Positions 17,585 through 26,607 of a DNA stretch of 64,000 nucleotides are shown here, piece after piece. The DNA is from Ancylobacter sp. IITR112 (lineage in GTDB: Bacteria; Pseudomonadota; Alphaproteobacteria; Rhizobiales; Xanthobacteraceae). Each line of letters starts with the position of its first letter. Position 1 is the first letter of the stretch. The notes below the pieces were generated by a model that saw only the letters and a list, made by a program, of their open reading frames with translations, did no database searches and was not told the origin of the DNA. A program made the position numbers and the translations under genes. The stretch covers positions 21,874 to 85,873 of the forward strand of contig NZ_JBGCUS010000004.1 of NCBI RefSeq assembly GCF_041415945.1. Reading direction: 5' to 3'.

Positions 17585-18592
17585 CTAACGCCGGACAAAC
17601 ACCCACCTTTCCGCGTCCATCCCGTGCCCCAGCTCCCCGCGGACGACGAGGTGGCGCAGGTGGGCCAATGCCTCGCTGAGGCCGAAGCCGATCTGATCCA
17701 GCGGCAGGGGACGGAACAGGACGTCCAGCGTGTCCATCACGGTGCGCGGCTCGATGCAGAACGACGAGAGCCGCTCCAGCCGCTCGTCATGGTGCTCCCG
17801 GAGCGCCTCGATGCGCCTGTGAAGACCGTGGAACGGCTCGCCGTGGGACGGCAGCACCAGCGTGTCCCCGGGCAGCGCCTCGAACTGAGCGATCGAGTTC
17901 AAAAACGTACCGAGCGGATCGGCGAGGGGATCCGAGGGGTGCGTGCCGATGTGCGGAGAAATGCGTCCGAGAATCTGATCCGCCGCGATCAGCAGGCCTC
18001 TCTCTGCGCAATACAGGCAGATCATCTCCGGCGCGTGACCTTCGCCGATCATCACCCGCCACGCGCTGCCGGCGAGCACCAGCTCATCGCCTTCCTTTAC
18101 ACGCAGGTAGCGCCGGGGCAGCGGTCCGACCCATTTGGGATAGAGCATGCCCCGGCGCTCCACCAGGTCCAGGAACGCCTCGGGGGCGCCGCACAGCCGG
18201 TTGTGAGCCACGAGCTGGGGGACCACCTCGGCGGGATCCTCGTTGAGGAGCAGGCGCGCCTGCATCCATTCCACCCGACTCATATGGATGTCGGCGCCGG
18301 TGCGGGCGTGGAGCCAGCCGGCGAGCCCCACATGGTCCGGATGGAAATGGGTCACGAGCAGCCGCGTCACCGACCGACCACCAAGCCGGGGGTCGGCCAG
18401 CACCTGCGCGAAAAGCGCCCGCGTCGGCGCGTCGTCAATGCCGGAATCGATAAGCGTCCACCCATCCGACCCGGACAGCAGCCAGGCGTTGACCTCGCTC
18501 GGCGGAAAGGGCAGCGGCACGCGCACGCGCAGAAGCCCCGGCGCAACCTCGCTCAGATCGTCCGCGACGGCGTCACACAGCCCGGTGGTCAT
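17585..18592 (-). CDS. MBL-fold metallo-hydrolase
   Basis: 335 residues. The metal-binding motif THFHPDHVG places H82, H84, D86 and H87; later ligands are in MIGEGHAPEMICLY (His), LIAADQIL (Asp) and LPSHGEPFHG (His). The C-terminal winged-helix-like tail (IEALREHHDERLERL) is typical of the LACTB2-type group within glyoxalase II-like proteins. The substrate is unknown. It converges with the AI-2E gene, separated by 48 bases, and is divergent from the MarR gene. Confidence 0.85.
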   Translation of the reverse strand: MTTGLCDAVADDLSEVAPGLLRVRVPLPFPPSEVNAWLLSGSDGWTLIDSGIDDAPTRALFAQVLADPRLGGRSVTRLLVTHFHPDHVGLAGWLHARTGADIHMSRVEWMQARLLLNEDPAEVVPQLVAHNRLCGAPEAFLDLVERRGMLYPKWVGPLPRRYLRVKEGDELVLAGSAWRVMIGEGHAPEMICLYCAERGLLIAADQILGRISPHIGTHPSDPLADPLGTFLNSIAQFEALPGDTLVLPSHGEPFHGLHRRIEALREHHDERLERLSSFCIEPRTVMDTLDVLFRPLPLDQIGFGLSEALAHLRHLVVRGELGHGMDAERWVFVRR

Positions 18593-18661
18593 GCTCGCTC
18601 CTCATGTCGCACGCTTTTCCTTCCCTGAACCAAGGCATAAATCCGCTCCGCGCTAGCTAAA

Positions 18662-18674
18662 TTGATTGTATCAA
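18662..18674. promoter_or_regulatory. Probable MarR operator
   Basis: TTGAT-TGT-ATCAA is an inverted repeat in the AT-rich gap between the metallo-hydrolase and marR-type genes, 28 bases before the MarR ATG. The TTG...CAA form and position suit autoregulation by the neighbouring MarR protein. Confidence 0.5.
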
Positions 18675-18701
18675 AATTAATTTCTGGCACATTATGTGCT
18701 C

Positions 18702-19187
18702 ATGAACAATCAACAGGCAAACCGTCGGCGCCTCACCTCCGGGCTGCTGCAGGCGGGCCGGCAGTGGCGGCGGCTGGCGGAAGCCGCGCTCGCGGCCGAC
18801 GATATTTCCGAAGCCTGCGCCTCTCCCCTCGTCTGGCTGAGGCGGCTCGGCGGCGGCGTGCGGCAGGTGACCCTGGCGGCCCATGTGGGCATCGAAGGGA
18901 CCTCCCTGGTCCGCCTGCTCGACCAGCTCTGCGATGCCGGGCTCGTGGTGCGCCGGGACGATCCGGAGGACCGCCGCGCCAAGACCCTGTGGCTCACCGA
19001 GGCGGGAGAGCAGCTTGCGGAGCGCATCGAGCGCGCCATCACCAGGCTGCGCTCCCGCATCCTCGACGAGGTGAGCGACGCAGACGTGGAGGCGACCCTG
19101 CGGGTGCTGGACACCATCGAGCGGGCCCACGCCCGCCTGCAGCAGGACCCCACCTTTCTGGAGGCGCTTCCGGCGATGGGCCGGTGA
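18702..19187 (+). CDS. MarR family transcriptional regulator
   Basis: 161 residues from ATG 18702 (MNNQQANRRRL). The winged helix spans about residues 45-105: VRQVTLAAHVGIEGTSLVRLLDQLCDAGLVVRRDDPEDRRAKTLWLTEAGEQLAERI, with the DPEDRRAKTLWLT wing that marks MarR proteins. It precedes an aromatic-acid type exporter operon and overlaps the next gene by GTGA, so it most likely represses that operon and responds to a phenolic ligand, as AaeR-like and EmrR-like systems do; ligand identity is inferred. Confidence 0.85.
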   Translation: MNNQQANRRRLTSGLLQAGRQWRRLAEAALAADDISEACASPLVWLRRLGGGVRQVTLAAHVGIEGTSLVRLLDQLCDAGLVVRRDDPEDRRAKTLWLTEAGEQLAERIERAITRLRSRILDEVSDADVEATLRVLDTIERAHARLQQDPTFLEALPAMGR

Positions 19188-21247
19188 AACTTCCCTCGGG
19201 GCGCGACTGGCTGTTCTCCGCCAAGGCCTTCACCGCCGCCATGCTGGCGCTCTACGTCGCCCTGGCCATGGACCTGCCGCGCCCCTACTGGGCCATGACC
19301 ACGGTCTATGTGGTGGCCAACCCGCTCACCGGCGCCACCACCTCCAAGGCTCTCTACCGCGCGCTGGGCACCCTCATCGGCGCCACCGGCGCAGTCGTGC
19401 TGGTGCCAACGTTCGTGACCGTGCCCGAGCTTCTGAGCCTCGCCGTTGCGCTCTGGGTCGGCGGCCTGCTCTACCTCTCCCGTCTCGACCGCACGCCCCG
19501 CAGCTACGTGTTCATGCTGGCGGCCTATACCCTGCCCATCATCGCCTTGCCTGCGGTCACGGCGCCCGAGACCATCTTCGACGTGGCGCTCGCGCGCAGC
19601 GAGGAGATCCTCCTCGGGATCCTGTGCGCGAGCCTCGTGGGCGCGATCGTGTTCCCGGTGAGCGTCGGGCCGGCCTTCGCCACGCGGGTCGGCGGCTGGC
19701 TGCGCGATGCGGGCGCCTGGGCCGGCGAGGTGCTGCGCGGCGAGGTGACGGGTGATGCGGTGCCCCTGGTCCGGCAGAAGCTTGCCGCGGACGTGGCGGC
19801 GCTCGACGCGCTCATCACGCAGCTGGCGCACGATCCAGAAGGGCGCGCCTTCGCCCGCGGGGCCGGAGAACTGCGGGGGCGACTGCTGCTGCTCCTGCCG
19901 GTGCTGTCCTCGCTCAACGACCGGATGCGCGCGATCGCCTGCTGCGATGCAATGGATAGCGTGCGGGAAGACCTGGCCGCTCTCGCCCACGAGATCGCAG
20001 ACTGGATCACCGGCACGTCCGACACGCCGGACCGGCTGCGCGGGCGGATCGCCGCCCTGACGCCCGATCCCGGCGCTATTGAGGACTGGCCCGGCCTGCT
20101 GCGCGCCAACCTGTGCGCGCGCCTCAAGGAGCTTGTGGATCTCTGGCAGGACTGCCTCGCCTTGCGTCGGCAGATTGCCGGAGGCCCCGCTGCGGGACAC
20201 TGGGCGCCAGTGCTGCACCACCGGCCCATCATCGGCACCGCGCGCCACCACGATCACGGCCTGCTGCTGTTCTCCACCGCCTCCGCCGCCCTCGCGACCC
20301 TGACGGCGAGCCTGATCTGGATCCTGAGCGGATGGCCGGGCGGTGCCAATTTCGTGGCCATGGCCACCGTCGCCTGCTGCTTCTTCGGCGCCCAGGACCG
20401 GCCCGCCCCGTTCATCTGGATGATGGCCATCTGGGGCACGGCGGCGCAGGCGATCGCGGGGCTCCTGCTGTTCGCGGTGGTCCCCCTGGTCCACGATTTT
20501 GTGACGCTCGTTCTGGTCCTCGCGCCGCCGTTCCTGCTGGTGGGGGCCCTCATCCCCCGGCCGGAGCTCGGCCTCGTCACCCTCCTGCTTGCCGCGATGG
20601 GAGCGGGCTCCCTCTCGGTCCAGAGCCACTACAATGCGGACTTCACCGTTTATGTGAATGAAAGCCTGGCGGTGACCGGCGGCTTCCTGTTTGCCTGGAT
20701 CTGGGCGTTGGCGACCAAGCCCTTCGGCGCCGAGATTGCCGCCCGCCGCCTCGTGCGCTCCGGCTGGGCGGACCTTGCCGCCTGTTCCGCCGGCACCCGC
20801 CTGCAGGACCATCGCGTGCTGGTGAGCCGCATCTTCGATCATCTCGGCCAATTGGTGCCCCGCCTTGCGGCCGGCGCCATCGGCAACGACCTCGCCACGG
20901 ACGGGTTGAGGGACCTGCGCACTGGCTACAATGTCCTCGACCTGCAGCGCGACCGCCGGGCGCTGCCCGCGGTCGCGAAGGAGGCCATCACTGCCGTCCT
21001 CGGCGGAGTGGCCGGGCATTTCCAGGCGCAGGCCAAGGCCGGCGCCACCTTGCCTCCGCCTCATCCGCTGCTGGACCACGTGGATCACGCCATCACCACC
21101 GTGCTGGCGCGGCGCGAGGGGCTGGCCGCGGACAATGCCCTGCAGGCCCTGGTGGGGCTCAGGCAGGCCCTGTTCCCCCGTGCGGCAGCGCCTATCCTCC
21201 CGCCAGCGGCAGCCGCCGGCGCCCCGCCTTTGCTCGCGGCCGAGTGA
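19184..21247 (+). CDS. FUSC family exporter (AaeB-like)
   Basis: 687 residues from GTG 19184, overlapping the MarR stop. Two blocks of membrane helices (LFSAKAFTAAMLALYVALAMDLPRPYWAMTTVYVVANPLTGATTSKALYRALGTLIGATGAVVLVPTF and, after a cytoplasmic region, DHGLLLFSTASAALATLTASLIWILSGWPGGANFVAMATVACCFFG) give the duplicated FUSC layout. The RPYWAMTTVYVV turn is a family hallmark. With the DUF1656 and HlyD proteins it should form an exporter like AaeXAB for aromatic carboxylic acids or fusaric acid. Confidence 0.9.
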   Translation: MKLPSGRDWLFSAKAFTAAMLALYVALAMDLPRPYWAMTTVYVVANPLTGATTSKALYRALGTLIGATGAVVLVPTFVTVPELLSLAVALWVGGLLYLSRLDRTPRSYVFMLAAYTLPIIALPAVTAPETIFDVALARSEEILLGILCASLVGAIVFPVSVGPAFATRVGGWLRDAGAWAGEVLRGEVTGDAVPLVRQKLAADVAALDALITQLAHDPEGRAFARGAGELRGRLLLLLPVLSSLNDRMRAIACCDAMDSVREDLAALAHEIADWITGTSDTPDRLRGRIAALTPDPGAIEDWPGLLRANLCARLKELVDLWQDCLALRRQIAGGPAAGHWAPVLHHRPIIGTARHHDHGLLLFSTASAALATLTASLIWILSGWPGGANFVAMATVACCFFGAQDRPAPFIWMMAIWGTAAQAIAGLLLFAVVPLVHDFVTLVLVLAPPFLLVGALIPRPELGLVTLLLAAMGAGSLSVQSHYNADFTVYVNESLAVTGGFLFAWIWALATKPFGAEIAARRLVRSGWADLAACSAGTRLQDHRVLVSRIFDHLGQLVPRLAAGAIGNDLATDGLRDLRTGYNVLDLQRDRRALPAVAKEAITAVLGGVAGHFQAQAKAGATLPPPHPLLDHVDHAITTVLARREGLAADNALQALVGLRQALFPRAAAPILPPAAAAGAPPLLAAE

Positions 21248-21264
21248 GGCCGAGGAGACCCCGG

Positions 21265-21471
21265 ATGCCCGCGGAAATCGACATTTTCGGCGTCTACCTG
21301 CCGACCTTTCTCCTCCTCGCGCTCGCCGCCATGGGGGTCACGCGGCTCATCTCCCGCGTCCTCACCCGGATCGGGCTCGGCCGGCTCATCTGGCACCGGG
21401 CGCTGTTCGACCTCGCCGTGTTCATCCTCGTGACCGGCGCGGGCTATTTCCTTCTTGAACGGATCACATGA
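21265..21471 (+). CDS. DUF1656 small membrane protein (AaeX-like)
   Basis: 68 residues from ATG 21265. Two predicted membrane helices (YLPTFLLLALAAMGVTRLISRVL and LFDLAVFILVTGAGYFLLERI) with the EIDIFGVYLPTF start typical of DUF1656. Members sit between the FUSC and HlyD genes of aromatic acid exporters. It overlaps the next gene by ATGA. Confidence 0.9.
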   Translation: MPAEIDIFGVYLPTFLLLALAAMGVTRLISRVLTRIGLGRLIWHRALFDLAVFILVTGAGYFLLERIT

Positions 21472-22430
21472 TGAAGATCGACGCCGCGAAGATCGGCCGC
21501 GCCTGCATCACCCTCGGCGTGCTCGCGGGCGCGCTGCTCATGGGCCGCGCGCTCTGGGACACCTACATGAATGCCCCCTGGACGCGGGACGCGCGCGTGC
21601 GCGCCGACGTGGTGGGCATCGCTCCCGATGTGTCGGGGCTGGTGAGCGAGGTCCTGGTGCAGGACAACGCTCCCGTGAAGAAGGGCGACGTCCTGTTCCG
21701 GGTGGATCGCGAGCGCTTCACCCTCGCCCTGAAACAGGCCGAGGCCGCGGTGGAAGGCCGCGCCGCGACGCTCGACCAGGCGAAGCGCGATCTCGCGCGC
21801 TACGCCCAGCTGCGCGAGCGGCAGGTGGTCTCGCCGCAGAATGCCGAGCAGGCCCAGACCGCCCTCACCCAGGCCGACGCCGCCTGGCGGCAGGCGGTGA
21901 GCGAGCGGGACCTCGCCCGGCTCAACCTCGATCGCTCGGAGATCAAGGCCCCGGCCAACGGCATCGTCACCAATCTGGAGCTCCGGCGGGGCGACTATGT
22001 CTCCACCGGCAAGGCGGTGGTGGCGCTGGTGGATACGGATTCGCTCCGGGTCGAGGGCTATTTCGAGGAAACCAAGCTGCCGCGCATCCATGTGGGCGAT
22101 GCCGTCACGATCCGGCTGATGGGGGAGCCGACCCTGCTGCGCGGCCGCGTGCAGAGCGTCGCGGCGGCCATCGAGGACCGCGAGCGCGCCGCCGGCACCG
22201 GCCTCCTCGCCAACATCAACCCCACCTTCAACTGGGTGCGTCTTGCCCAGCGCGTGCCCGTGCGCATCGCGATCGAGGAGGTGCCGCCGGATATCCGCCT
22301 CGTGGCCGGCCTGACCGCCACCGTGGAGATCCAGCCGGGCGCCGCCGTCGGGAAGAGCGCGCTCGCGGTCACGCCGGGTGCCGGATCCACGCACGCCTCA
22401 TCCGCGCAGGCCTCCCGGTCGGTCCGGTGA
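21468..22430 (+). CDS. HlyD family membrane fusion protein (AaeA-like)
   Basis: 320 residues. A single N-terminal membrane anchor (ACITLGVLAGALLMGRALWDTYM) precedes the WTRDARVRADVVGIAPDVSGLVSEVLVQDNAPVKKGDVLFRVD lipoyl half motif, an alpha hairpin of about 90 residues and the SEIKAPANGIVTNLELRRGDYVSTGKAVVALV second half motif. It is the periplasmic adaptor partner of the FUSC protein. The gene starts inside the DUF1656 stop codon. Confidence 0.9.
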   Translation: MMKIDAAKIGRACITLGVLAGALLMGRALWDTYMNAPWTRDARVRADVVGIAPDVSGLVSEVLVQDNAPVKKGDVLFRVDRERFTLALKQAEAAVEGRAATLDQAKRDLARYAQLRERQVVSPQNAEQAQTALTQADAAWRQAVSERDLARLNLDRSEIKAPANGIVTNLELRRGDYVSTGKAVVALVDTDSLRVEGYFEETKLPRIHVGDAVTIRLMGEPTLLRGRVQSVAAAIEDRERAAGTGLLANINPTFNWVRLAQRVPVRIAIEEVPPDIRLVAGLTATVEIQPGAAVGKSALAVTPGAGSTHASSAQASRSVR

Positions 22431-22506
22431 GAGTGGTGCGCCTTATCCCCGGCAGATGGCCGCAAGGGCCGCTCCACCTTCAGCTGCGGCGCCAGGATAA
22501 AATGCC

Positions 22507-23730
22507 ATGAATGCGCCCGTGAATGCGCCGCGGACATCGGAGCCAAAGGGGAGCACGCACCGCCGGACGGTGCCGCTCTGGCTGCTGGCGCTCCTGGCCT
22601 TTTCCGGCACCCTCGCCATGCACATCTTCGTGCCGGCGCTGCCCAGCGCCCAGGCCGACCTCGGCGGCGGGATGGCGGCCATGCAGCTCACCATCAGTCT
22701 CTACATCCTCGGCCTTGCCGGCGGGCAGCTCGTCTACGGGCCTTTGGCAGACCGTTTCGGGCGCCGGCCCGTGCTGATGGCGGGGCTTGCACTTTACACC
22801 GCCGCCAGCCTCGCGGCGACGCTCGCCCCGAGCATCAACGCCCTCATCGTCGCTCGGCTGTTCCAGGCGCTGGGCGGCTGCTCCGGCCTCGTGCTCGCGC
22901 GTGCCATCGTCCGCGACACCTCGGCACCGGCCGACACCACCCGGCGCCTCGCCTTGATGAATCTCATGATCACCGTCGGCCCGGGCGTGGCACCGCTGGT
23001 GGGCGGCCTGCTCGCCGACGCGGCCGGCTGGCGCTCCATCTTCCTCGCCATGACCCTGCTCGGTGTGGTCAACATTCTGCTGACCTTGCGTCTGCTCCCG
23101 GAGACCGGACGGGTTGCCGAAGGCGACGCCATCGGCCTGATGGAGAGCTATGGCCAGCTGCTGCGGGCCCCTGCCTTCTGGGCCTATGCGGTGGGCGGCG
23201 GCTGCGCCACCACCTCGCTCTATGGCTTCGTCGCGGCGGCCCCCTTCATCTTCATCGGCGAGCTGCACCAGCCGGCGGCGCGCGTCGGAAGCTACATCGC
23301 CCTCCTGGTCCTGGGCGTGTGGGTGGGCAGCATACTGGCCAGCCGGCTCATCGCCCACGTTTCCGTCGGCCGCCTGCTGGTGGGCGCCAACGGGGTCAGC
23401 GTGGCCGCCGCCTTCATTCTGCTCGCCGTCGTGCTCCTGGATCGGCTCACCGTGCCGCTCGCCATCGTCACCGTGTTCACATTCTGCGTCGGCGTGGGCA
23501 CCGCGGCGCCCGCAGCGCTGACCGAAGCCCTGAGCGTCAATCCCCGCGTCGGCGGCTCCGCATCAGGTCTCTACGGCGCCGTGCAGATGGCGGTCGGCGC
23601 CCTGTGCACGACCTTGGCTGGTGTCGGGTCCGACCCCGCTTTGGCCGCCGCTCTCGTGCTCGCCGGCTCCGGCATCATCGCCCAGGCCACCTTCTGGATG
23701 GCCGGGCGACCAAGGCGCATGGCCCCGTAG
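22507..23730 (+). CDS. Multidrug MFS exporter, Bcr/CflA type
   Basis: 407 residues with 12 predicted membrane helices. LYILGLAGGQLVYGPLADRFGRRPVLMAGLALYTAASLAATLAPSINALIVARLFQALGGCSGLVLARAIVRD contains the MFS motif A (GPLADRFGRRP) and the Bcr-type RxxQxxG motif C region. Bcr/CflA proteins are drug:H+ antiporters for bicyclomycin, chloramphenicol, and similar compounds. It follows the HlyD gene by 76 bases, so co-transcription is possible. Confidence 0.9.
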   Translation: MNAPVNAPRTSEPKGSTHRRTVPLWLLALLAFSGTLAMHIFVPALPSAQADLGGGMAAMQLTISLYILGLAGGQLVYGPLADRFGRRPVLMAGLALYTAASLAATLAPSINALIVARLFQALGGCSGLVLARAIVRDTSAPADTTRRLALMNLMITVGPGVAPLVGGLLADAAGWRSIFLAMTLLGVVNILLTLRLLPETGRVAEGDAIGLMESYGQLLRAPAFWAYAVGGGCATTSLYGFVAAAPFIFIGELHQPAARVGSYIALLVLGVWVGSILASRLIAHVSVGRLLVGANGVSVAAAFILLAVVLLDRLTVPLAIVTVFTFCVGVGTAAPAALTEALSVNPRVGGSASGLYGAVQMAVGALCTTLAGVGSDPALAAALVLAGSGIIAQATFWMAGRPRRMAP

Positions 23731-23781
23731 AGCAGGCAGCAGGCGCACAATGTGACGAATGGGCATCACGAGGTGAGAGGC

Positions 23782-24621
23782 ATGGACATCAAGACAATCG
23801 CTGTTCTCATTGATACCAGCCCGTCGCGGGAAACGCGGATGGATTATGCGATCCATCTCGCACAGCGCCATGGCGCTCATCTCACCGGGATCTTCCTGCT
23901 TCCACCGGACCTCGACGGCCGGGCCGCGTCCTCCCATGTCCGCGGGCAAACGGCAATCGCCGAGCATCTGCACCATCAGCAAATCCGCAAGGACGACATG
24001 ATCCGGCAGGCGCGGGACAGCTTCGAAAAGCACGCCGCCCGGCAGGATGTGCGTTGCGAGTTCCGCATCCACACGCCCCGCGGTGAAGATGAACGCCGCA
24101 TCGGCGCCCTGCACGCGGATCTCGTCGTCGCTGCGCCTCCGCACGAGTCTTGGCTCGACGACGGGCCCCCGGCCGATGTGGTGCAGCTGTCGACCGGCGT
24201 CCCTTTCCTGCTTGTGCCGGAGAGCTGGCACAATATGGAACCACCGCAGCGCATTCTCATCGGCTGGAATGCAAGCCGGGAATCGCGCCGGGCCATCGGC
24301 GACGCCTTGCCCCTGCTGGCGCGCGCGTCATCGGTGACGGTGCTGATCGTGGACCCGCAGGCAAGTCTCCCGGCCGGAGAGGAGCCGGGGATGGAGGTGG
24401 CGATGTTCCTGTTGCGTCACGGGGTCCGCCTGACCGTCGATCCCCTGCAGTCACATGGCCGAGCGATCCCCGAAGTCATCTTGGAATACGCCGTGTCCAA
24501 TGACCACGACATGATCGTGCTCGGCGCCTACAGCCATGCCCGCGCCCGGGAGATCGTGCTCGGCGGCGTGACGCGTTCGCTTCTGAGACAGTCGCCGGTC
24601 CCTTTGCTCATCTCCCACTGA
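23782..24621 (+). CDS. Universal stress protein, two tandem UspA domains
   Basis: 279 residues from ATG 23782 (MDIKTIAVLIDTSPSRETRMDYAIHLAQRHGAHLTGIFLLPP), preceded by GAGAGG. The first UspA half keeps the D-x-S pattern but is degenerate; the second (RILIGWNASRESRRAIGDALPLLARASSVTVLIVDP) ends in the nucleotide-binding type DMIVLGAYSHARAREIVLGGVTRSLLRQSPVPLLISH, near the canonical G-x2-G-x9-G-S/T form. It is the last gene of the efflux island before the IS remnants. Confidence 0.85.
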   Translation: MDIKTIAVLIDTSPSRETRMDYAIHLAQRHGAHLTGIFLLPPDLDGRAASSHVRGQTAIAEHLHHQQIRKDDMIRQARDSFEKHAARQDVRCEFRIHTPRGEDERRIGALHADLVVAAPPHESWLDDGPPADVVQLSTGVPFLLVPESWHNMEPPQRILIGWNASRESRRAIGDALPLLARASSVTVLIVDPQASLPAGEEPGMEVAMFLLRHGVRLTVDPLQSHGRAIPEVILEYAVSNDHDMIVLGAYSHARAREIVLGGVTRSLLRQSPVPLLISH

Positions 24622-24670
24622 ACAATGAGGCGAGATCCGGGCGGAGGTACGCCTGAGAGCGTGTTTGAGA

Positions 24671-25396
24671 AGGATTGATCGGGATAGGGGGACGCCTCAC
24701 GGCGCCGCCCCTCCCACACCACCGGGCATACGGGTCACGTACCACGGCGGTTCGACTGGATTACGCTTCGACAGGGACATAGAGTCGGGGAAGACTGAGC
24801 GAGTCGAAGTACTGATTGCGCAGGGCCTGTTGGACCGCCGGATGTCCTGACATGCGCCAGAACCCCGTCGGCGAACCGGCGGCAACCGCGGCCCGGAGTT
24901 TTGGTACGCCACGACGGCGCAGCTCCTTGAAGCGGTTGTGCCGTTTCCCCATTGCCGCCAAAGATACGAGCGTAATCTTCGGCGAATCCACGCTTCACAG
25001 TTCGTAAGCACCCACGGGGTCTGGCAGAAGCCGAAGTAGCCGCGCCATCCGATGAGGTATGGCTTCAGCTCTTTGATCAGCTGCGCCAGACTGATTCCCC
25101 GTGTCCGGCGGGTCATGTCCCGGATCCGCGCCTGGAATTTGTCGAGGGCCTGCGGCGCGATGCGCCGCTCGCTCCCGTCATTCGAGATGCTGAACCCAAG
25201 GAACTTCCGCTCCTCCGGTTGCGCCACCGCGCTCTTCGCTTCGTTGACCTTCAGCCGTAGCTTCTTGGTCAGGAACCGGCTGACAGAGGCCATGACCCGT
25301 TCGCCGGCGCGGCGGCTGCGAACATAGATGTTGCAGTCGTCCGCGTACCGGCAGCGATCGGGATGATCGCCTTCCAGAACAAGGCCGCCGTCTATG
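24671..25396 (-). mobile_element. Group II intron, 3' half
   Basis: On the minus strand this covers the C-terminal half of the intron-encoded reverse transcriptase and then the catalytic RNA 3' end. The domain V-like segment lies at about 24754-24716 (CCGCCGTGG ... CCCGGTGGTG pairing), followed by a domain VI-like region ending near CCCCTATCCCGATC at about 24680. The 5' half, including domains I-III, is absent, so the intron cannot splice by itself. Confidence 0.7.
24761..25396 (-). pseudogene. Group II intron reverse transcriptase/maturase, truncated and frameshifted
   Basis: The fragment begins just before the RT active site RYADDCNIYVRSRRAGERVM (near 25345) and continues through LTKKLRLKVNEAKSAVAQPEERKFLGFS to the maturase region (ISLAQLIKELKPYLIGWRGYFGFCQTPWVL). 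A one-base loss near 24930 shifts the frame after SYLWRQWGNG; the rest (HNRFKELRRRGVPKLRAAVAAGSPTGFWRMSGHPAVQQALRNQYFDSL...YVPVEA) is read in the next frame to the stop at 24761. The N-terminal RT domains are missing. Confidence 0.8.
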
Positions 25397-25420
25397 CCAT
25401 CCTGTTAGAGCGGACTCTTC

Positions 25421-25575
25421 TTAATCCGGTTCATATCCGGCGGCGAAGAAGTTGGCGCATTCCTGCGGTGAGAAGGCCGGCAGAACAGCGCCGATGCGAT
25501 GCCACAGGCCCTCTCGCGTTCGCTCCGCCGCCTTGCGCAACAGCGCCTTGAGCTTGGAGAAGGGTAAGCGATGCT
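25421..25575 (-). pseudogene. IS630-family transposase, C-terminal fragment
   Basis: About 50 residues remain: HRLPFSKLKALLRKAAERTREGLWHRIGAVLPAFSPQECANFFAAGYEPD, the usual end of IS630 transposases after the catalytic DDE region. No catalytic residues are present. It abuts the group II intron remnant on one side and an IS66 fragment on the other. Confidence 0.75.
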
Positions 25576-25637
25576 CTGAGAGCACCTTTCAGCCGGTGAG
25601 CTGAGGGTCGATGTTGGAAGCCTGAGGGCTTGGACAC

Positions 25638-25740
25638 ATGACGATTTCAGAGCATACGCTTAAAACCAGCGCGGATGAGCCGGTCCGGCGGTTTGAGTTT
25701 TTTACCGGAGCGGGACGCCGGCGGGATTGGTCCGACGACG
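25638..25740 (+). pseudogene. IS66-family TnpA, N-terminal fragment
   Basis: The plus-strand reading from ATG 25638, MTISEHTLKTSADEPVRR then FEFFTGAGRRRDWSDDDK, resembles the first residues of the small IS66 accessory protein TnpA (FTGAGRRR-x-W followed by acidic residues). It then runs into the relaxase sequence in antisense orientation, so the element truncated the relaxase and was itself truncated. Confidence 0.55.
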
Positions 25741-26108
25741 ACAAGGTCGGCGATCATGCCCTGATCGACGAATTCGGACTGCACGAAGTCGCGGGCGAGT
25801 TCGATGCCCTGGGCTTGCGTCATCTCGCGCGGCAGGGCGAACTCGACCTCGCGGCCAAGCTGGGCGTCCTTCCTGACCTCGAAGGCTTCGACATCATTCC
25901 AGAGCCGTTCGCGGTCGCTCCATTGCTCGGGCGCATCCTCCGGCAGCATGATCTCGGAATGGACGACGCCGCGCTTGTTGGAGAAGTCATGGCTGCGCTC
26001 AAGCCGGTCGTCGCGCAATCGCGAGGCCGAGCGGTAGGCGGCGGAGGCCACCGCGCTGGAGCCGGCCTTGCGGCCGACGACCTTGACGTGAAGATGATAG
26101 ATCGCCAT
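25735..26108 (-). pseudogene. MobA/MobL (TraA-like) relaxase, N-terminal fragment
   Basis: From ATG 26108, MAIYHLHVKVVGRKAGSSAVASAAYRSASRL is the classic start of MOBQ/MobA-MobL relaxases, with the catalytic Tyr expected in the AYRS segment. About 125 residues follow to QGMIADLVVV, where the IS66 fragment begins; the three-histidine metal site that follows in intact proteins is gone. An intact TraA-type relaxase would have several hundred residues or more. It is divergent from the traC/traD-type genes, with the oriT between them. Confidence 0.8.
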
Positions 26109-26138
26109 CACGATCCGAACATCACCACGGCGAAGCGC

Positions 26139-26166
26139 ACGTCGGAATGACGTATAAGCGCGCCCT
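26139..26166. other. Origin of transfer (oriT), Ti/RSF1010 type
   Basis: An inverted repeat ACGTC-GGAAT-GACGT (26139-26153) is followed after one base by TAAGCGCGCCCT (26155-26166), which differs at one base from the RSF1010-type nic region TAAGTGCGCCCT. It lies between the relaxase fragment and the divergent traC/traD-type genes, the same place as the oriT of Ti plasmids. Nicking in trans by a related relaxase is therefore possible. Confidence 0.75.
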
Positions 26167-26279
26167 CGAAACTAATTTCTCGGGACTGCTCGCACCGTTT
26201 CAGCCCGTCTCGGCGACCTTACAGCATTGCGGTAGGCGCTCAACTATCATCGCTCCATCGACAGCTTATGGAGACGACG

Positions 26280-26606
26280 ATGCGCAAGCCACGGGACTTC
26301 GATGCGGAACTGAAGTCGCTGGAAGACAAGGCGCGGGACTTGAAAGCTCGCAAGGTGCAGCAGCTTGGCGAGCTGGTCATCTCGACCGGAGCCGACGGCC
26401 TCAGCGCCAAGGAACTGGCGGGCGCGCTGATCGTGCTGGCCGAAACCAAGGACGCCGGAAAGAGGGAGGCATGGGCGAAGCGCGGGGCCGCGTTCTTTCG
26501 AGGGCGGGAACGGCGATCTGCGCCATCGCCTGACCGCGACGCTGGCGGCGCTGCAACGCCATCGGGCGGCGCGCAACCGGCATCAGAGAGTTCGGGCGCG
26601 TCATGA
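26280..26606 (+). CDS. Conjugal transfer accessory protein, TraC/TraD-like
   Basis: 108 residues from ATG 26280, five bases after GGAG. RKPRDFDAELKSLEDKARDLKARKVQQLGELVISTGADGLSAKELAGALIVLAETKDAGKREAWAKRGAAFFRGRERR is the common form of small Dtr proteins encoded beside MOBQ relaxases; the first helix is a charged coiled coil and the middle a ribbon-helix-helix-like region. It probably binds oriT as part of the relaxosome. The next gene starts after one base. No coupling protein gene (traG) follows. Confidence 0.75.
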   Translation: MRKPRDFDAELKSLEDKARDLKARKVQQLGELVISTGADGLSAKELAGALIVLAETKDAGKREAWAKRGAAFFRGRERRSAPSPDRDAGGAATPSGGAQPASESSGAS

Positions 26607-26607
26607 C

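Noticed and set aside
18710..21088. 792-residue antisense frame over the MarR and FUSC genes
   Set aside because: Same type of GC shadow; the plus-strand genes overlap by GTGA and have clear motifs.
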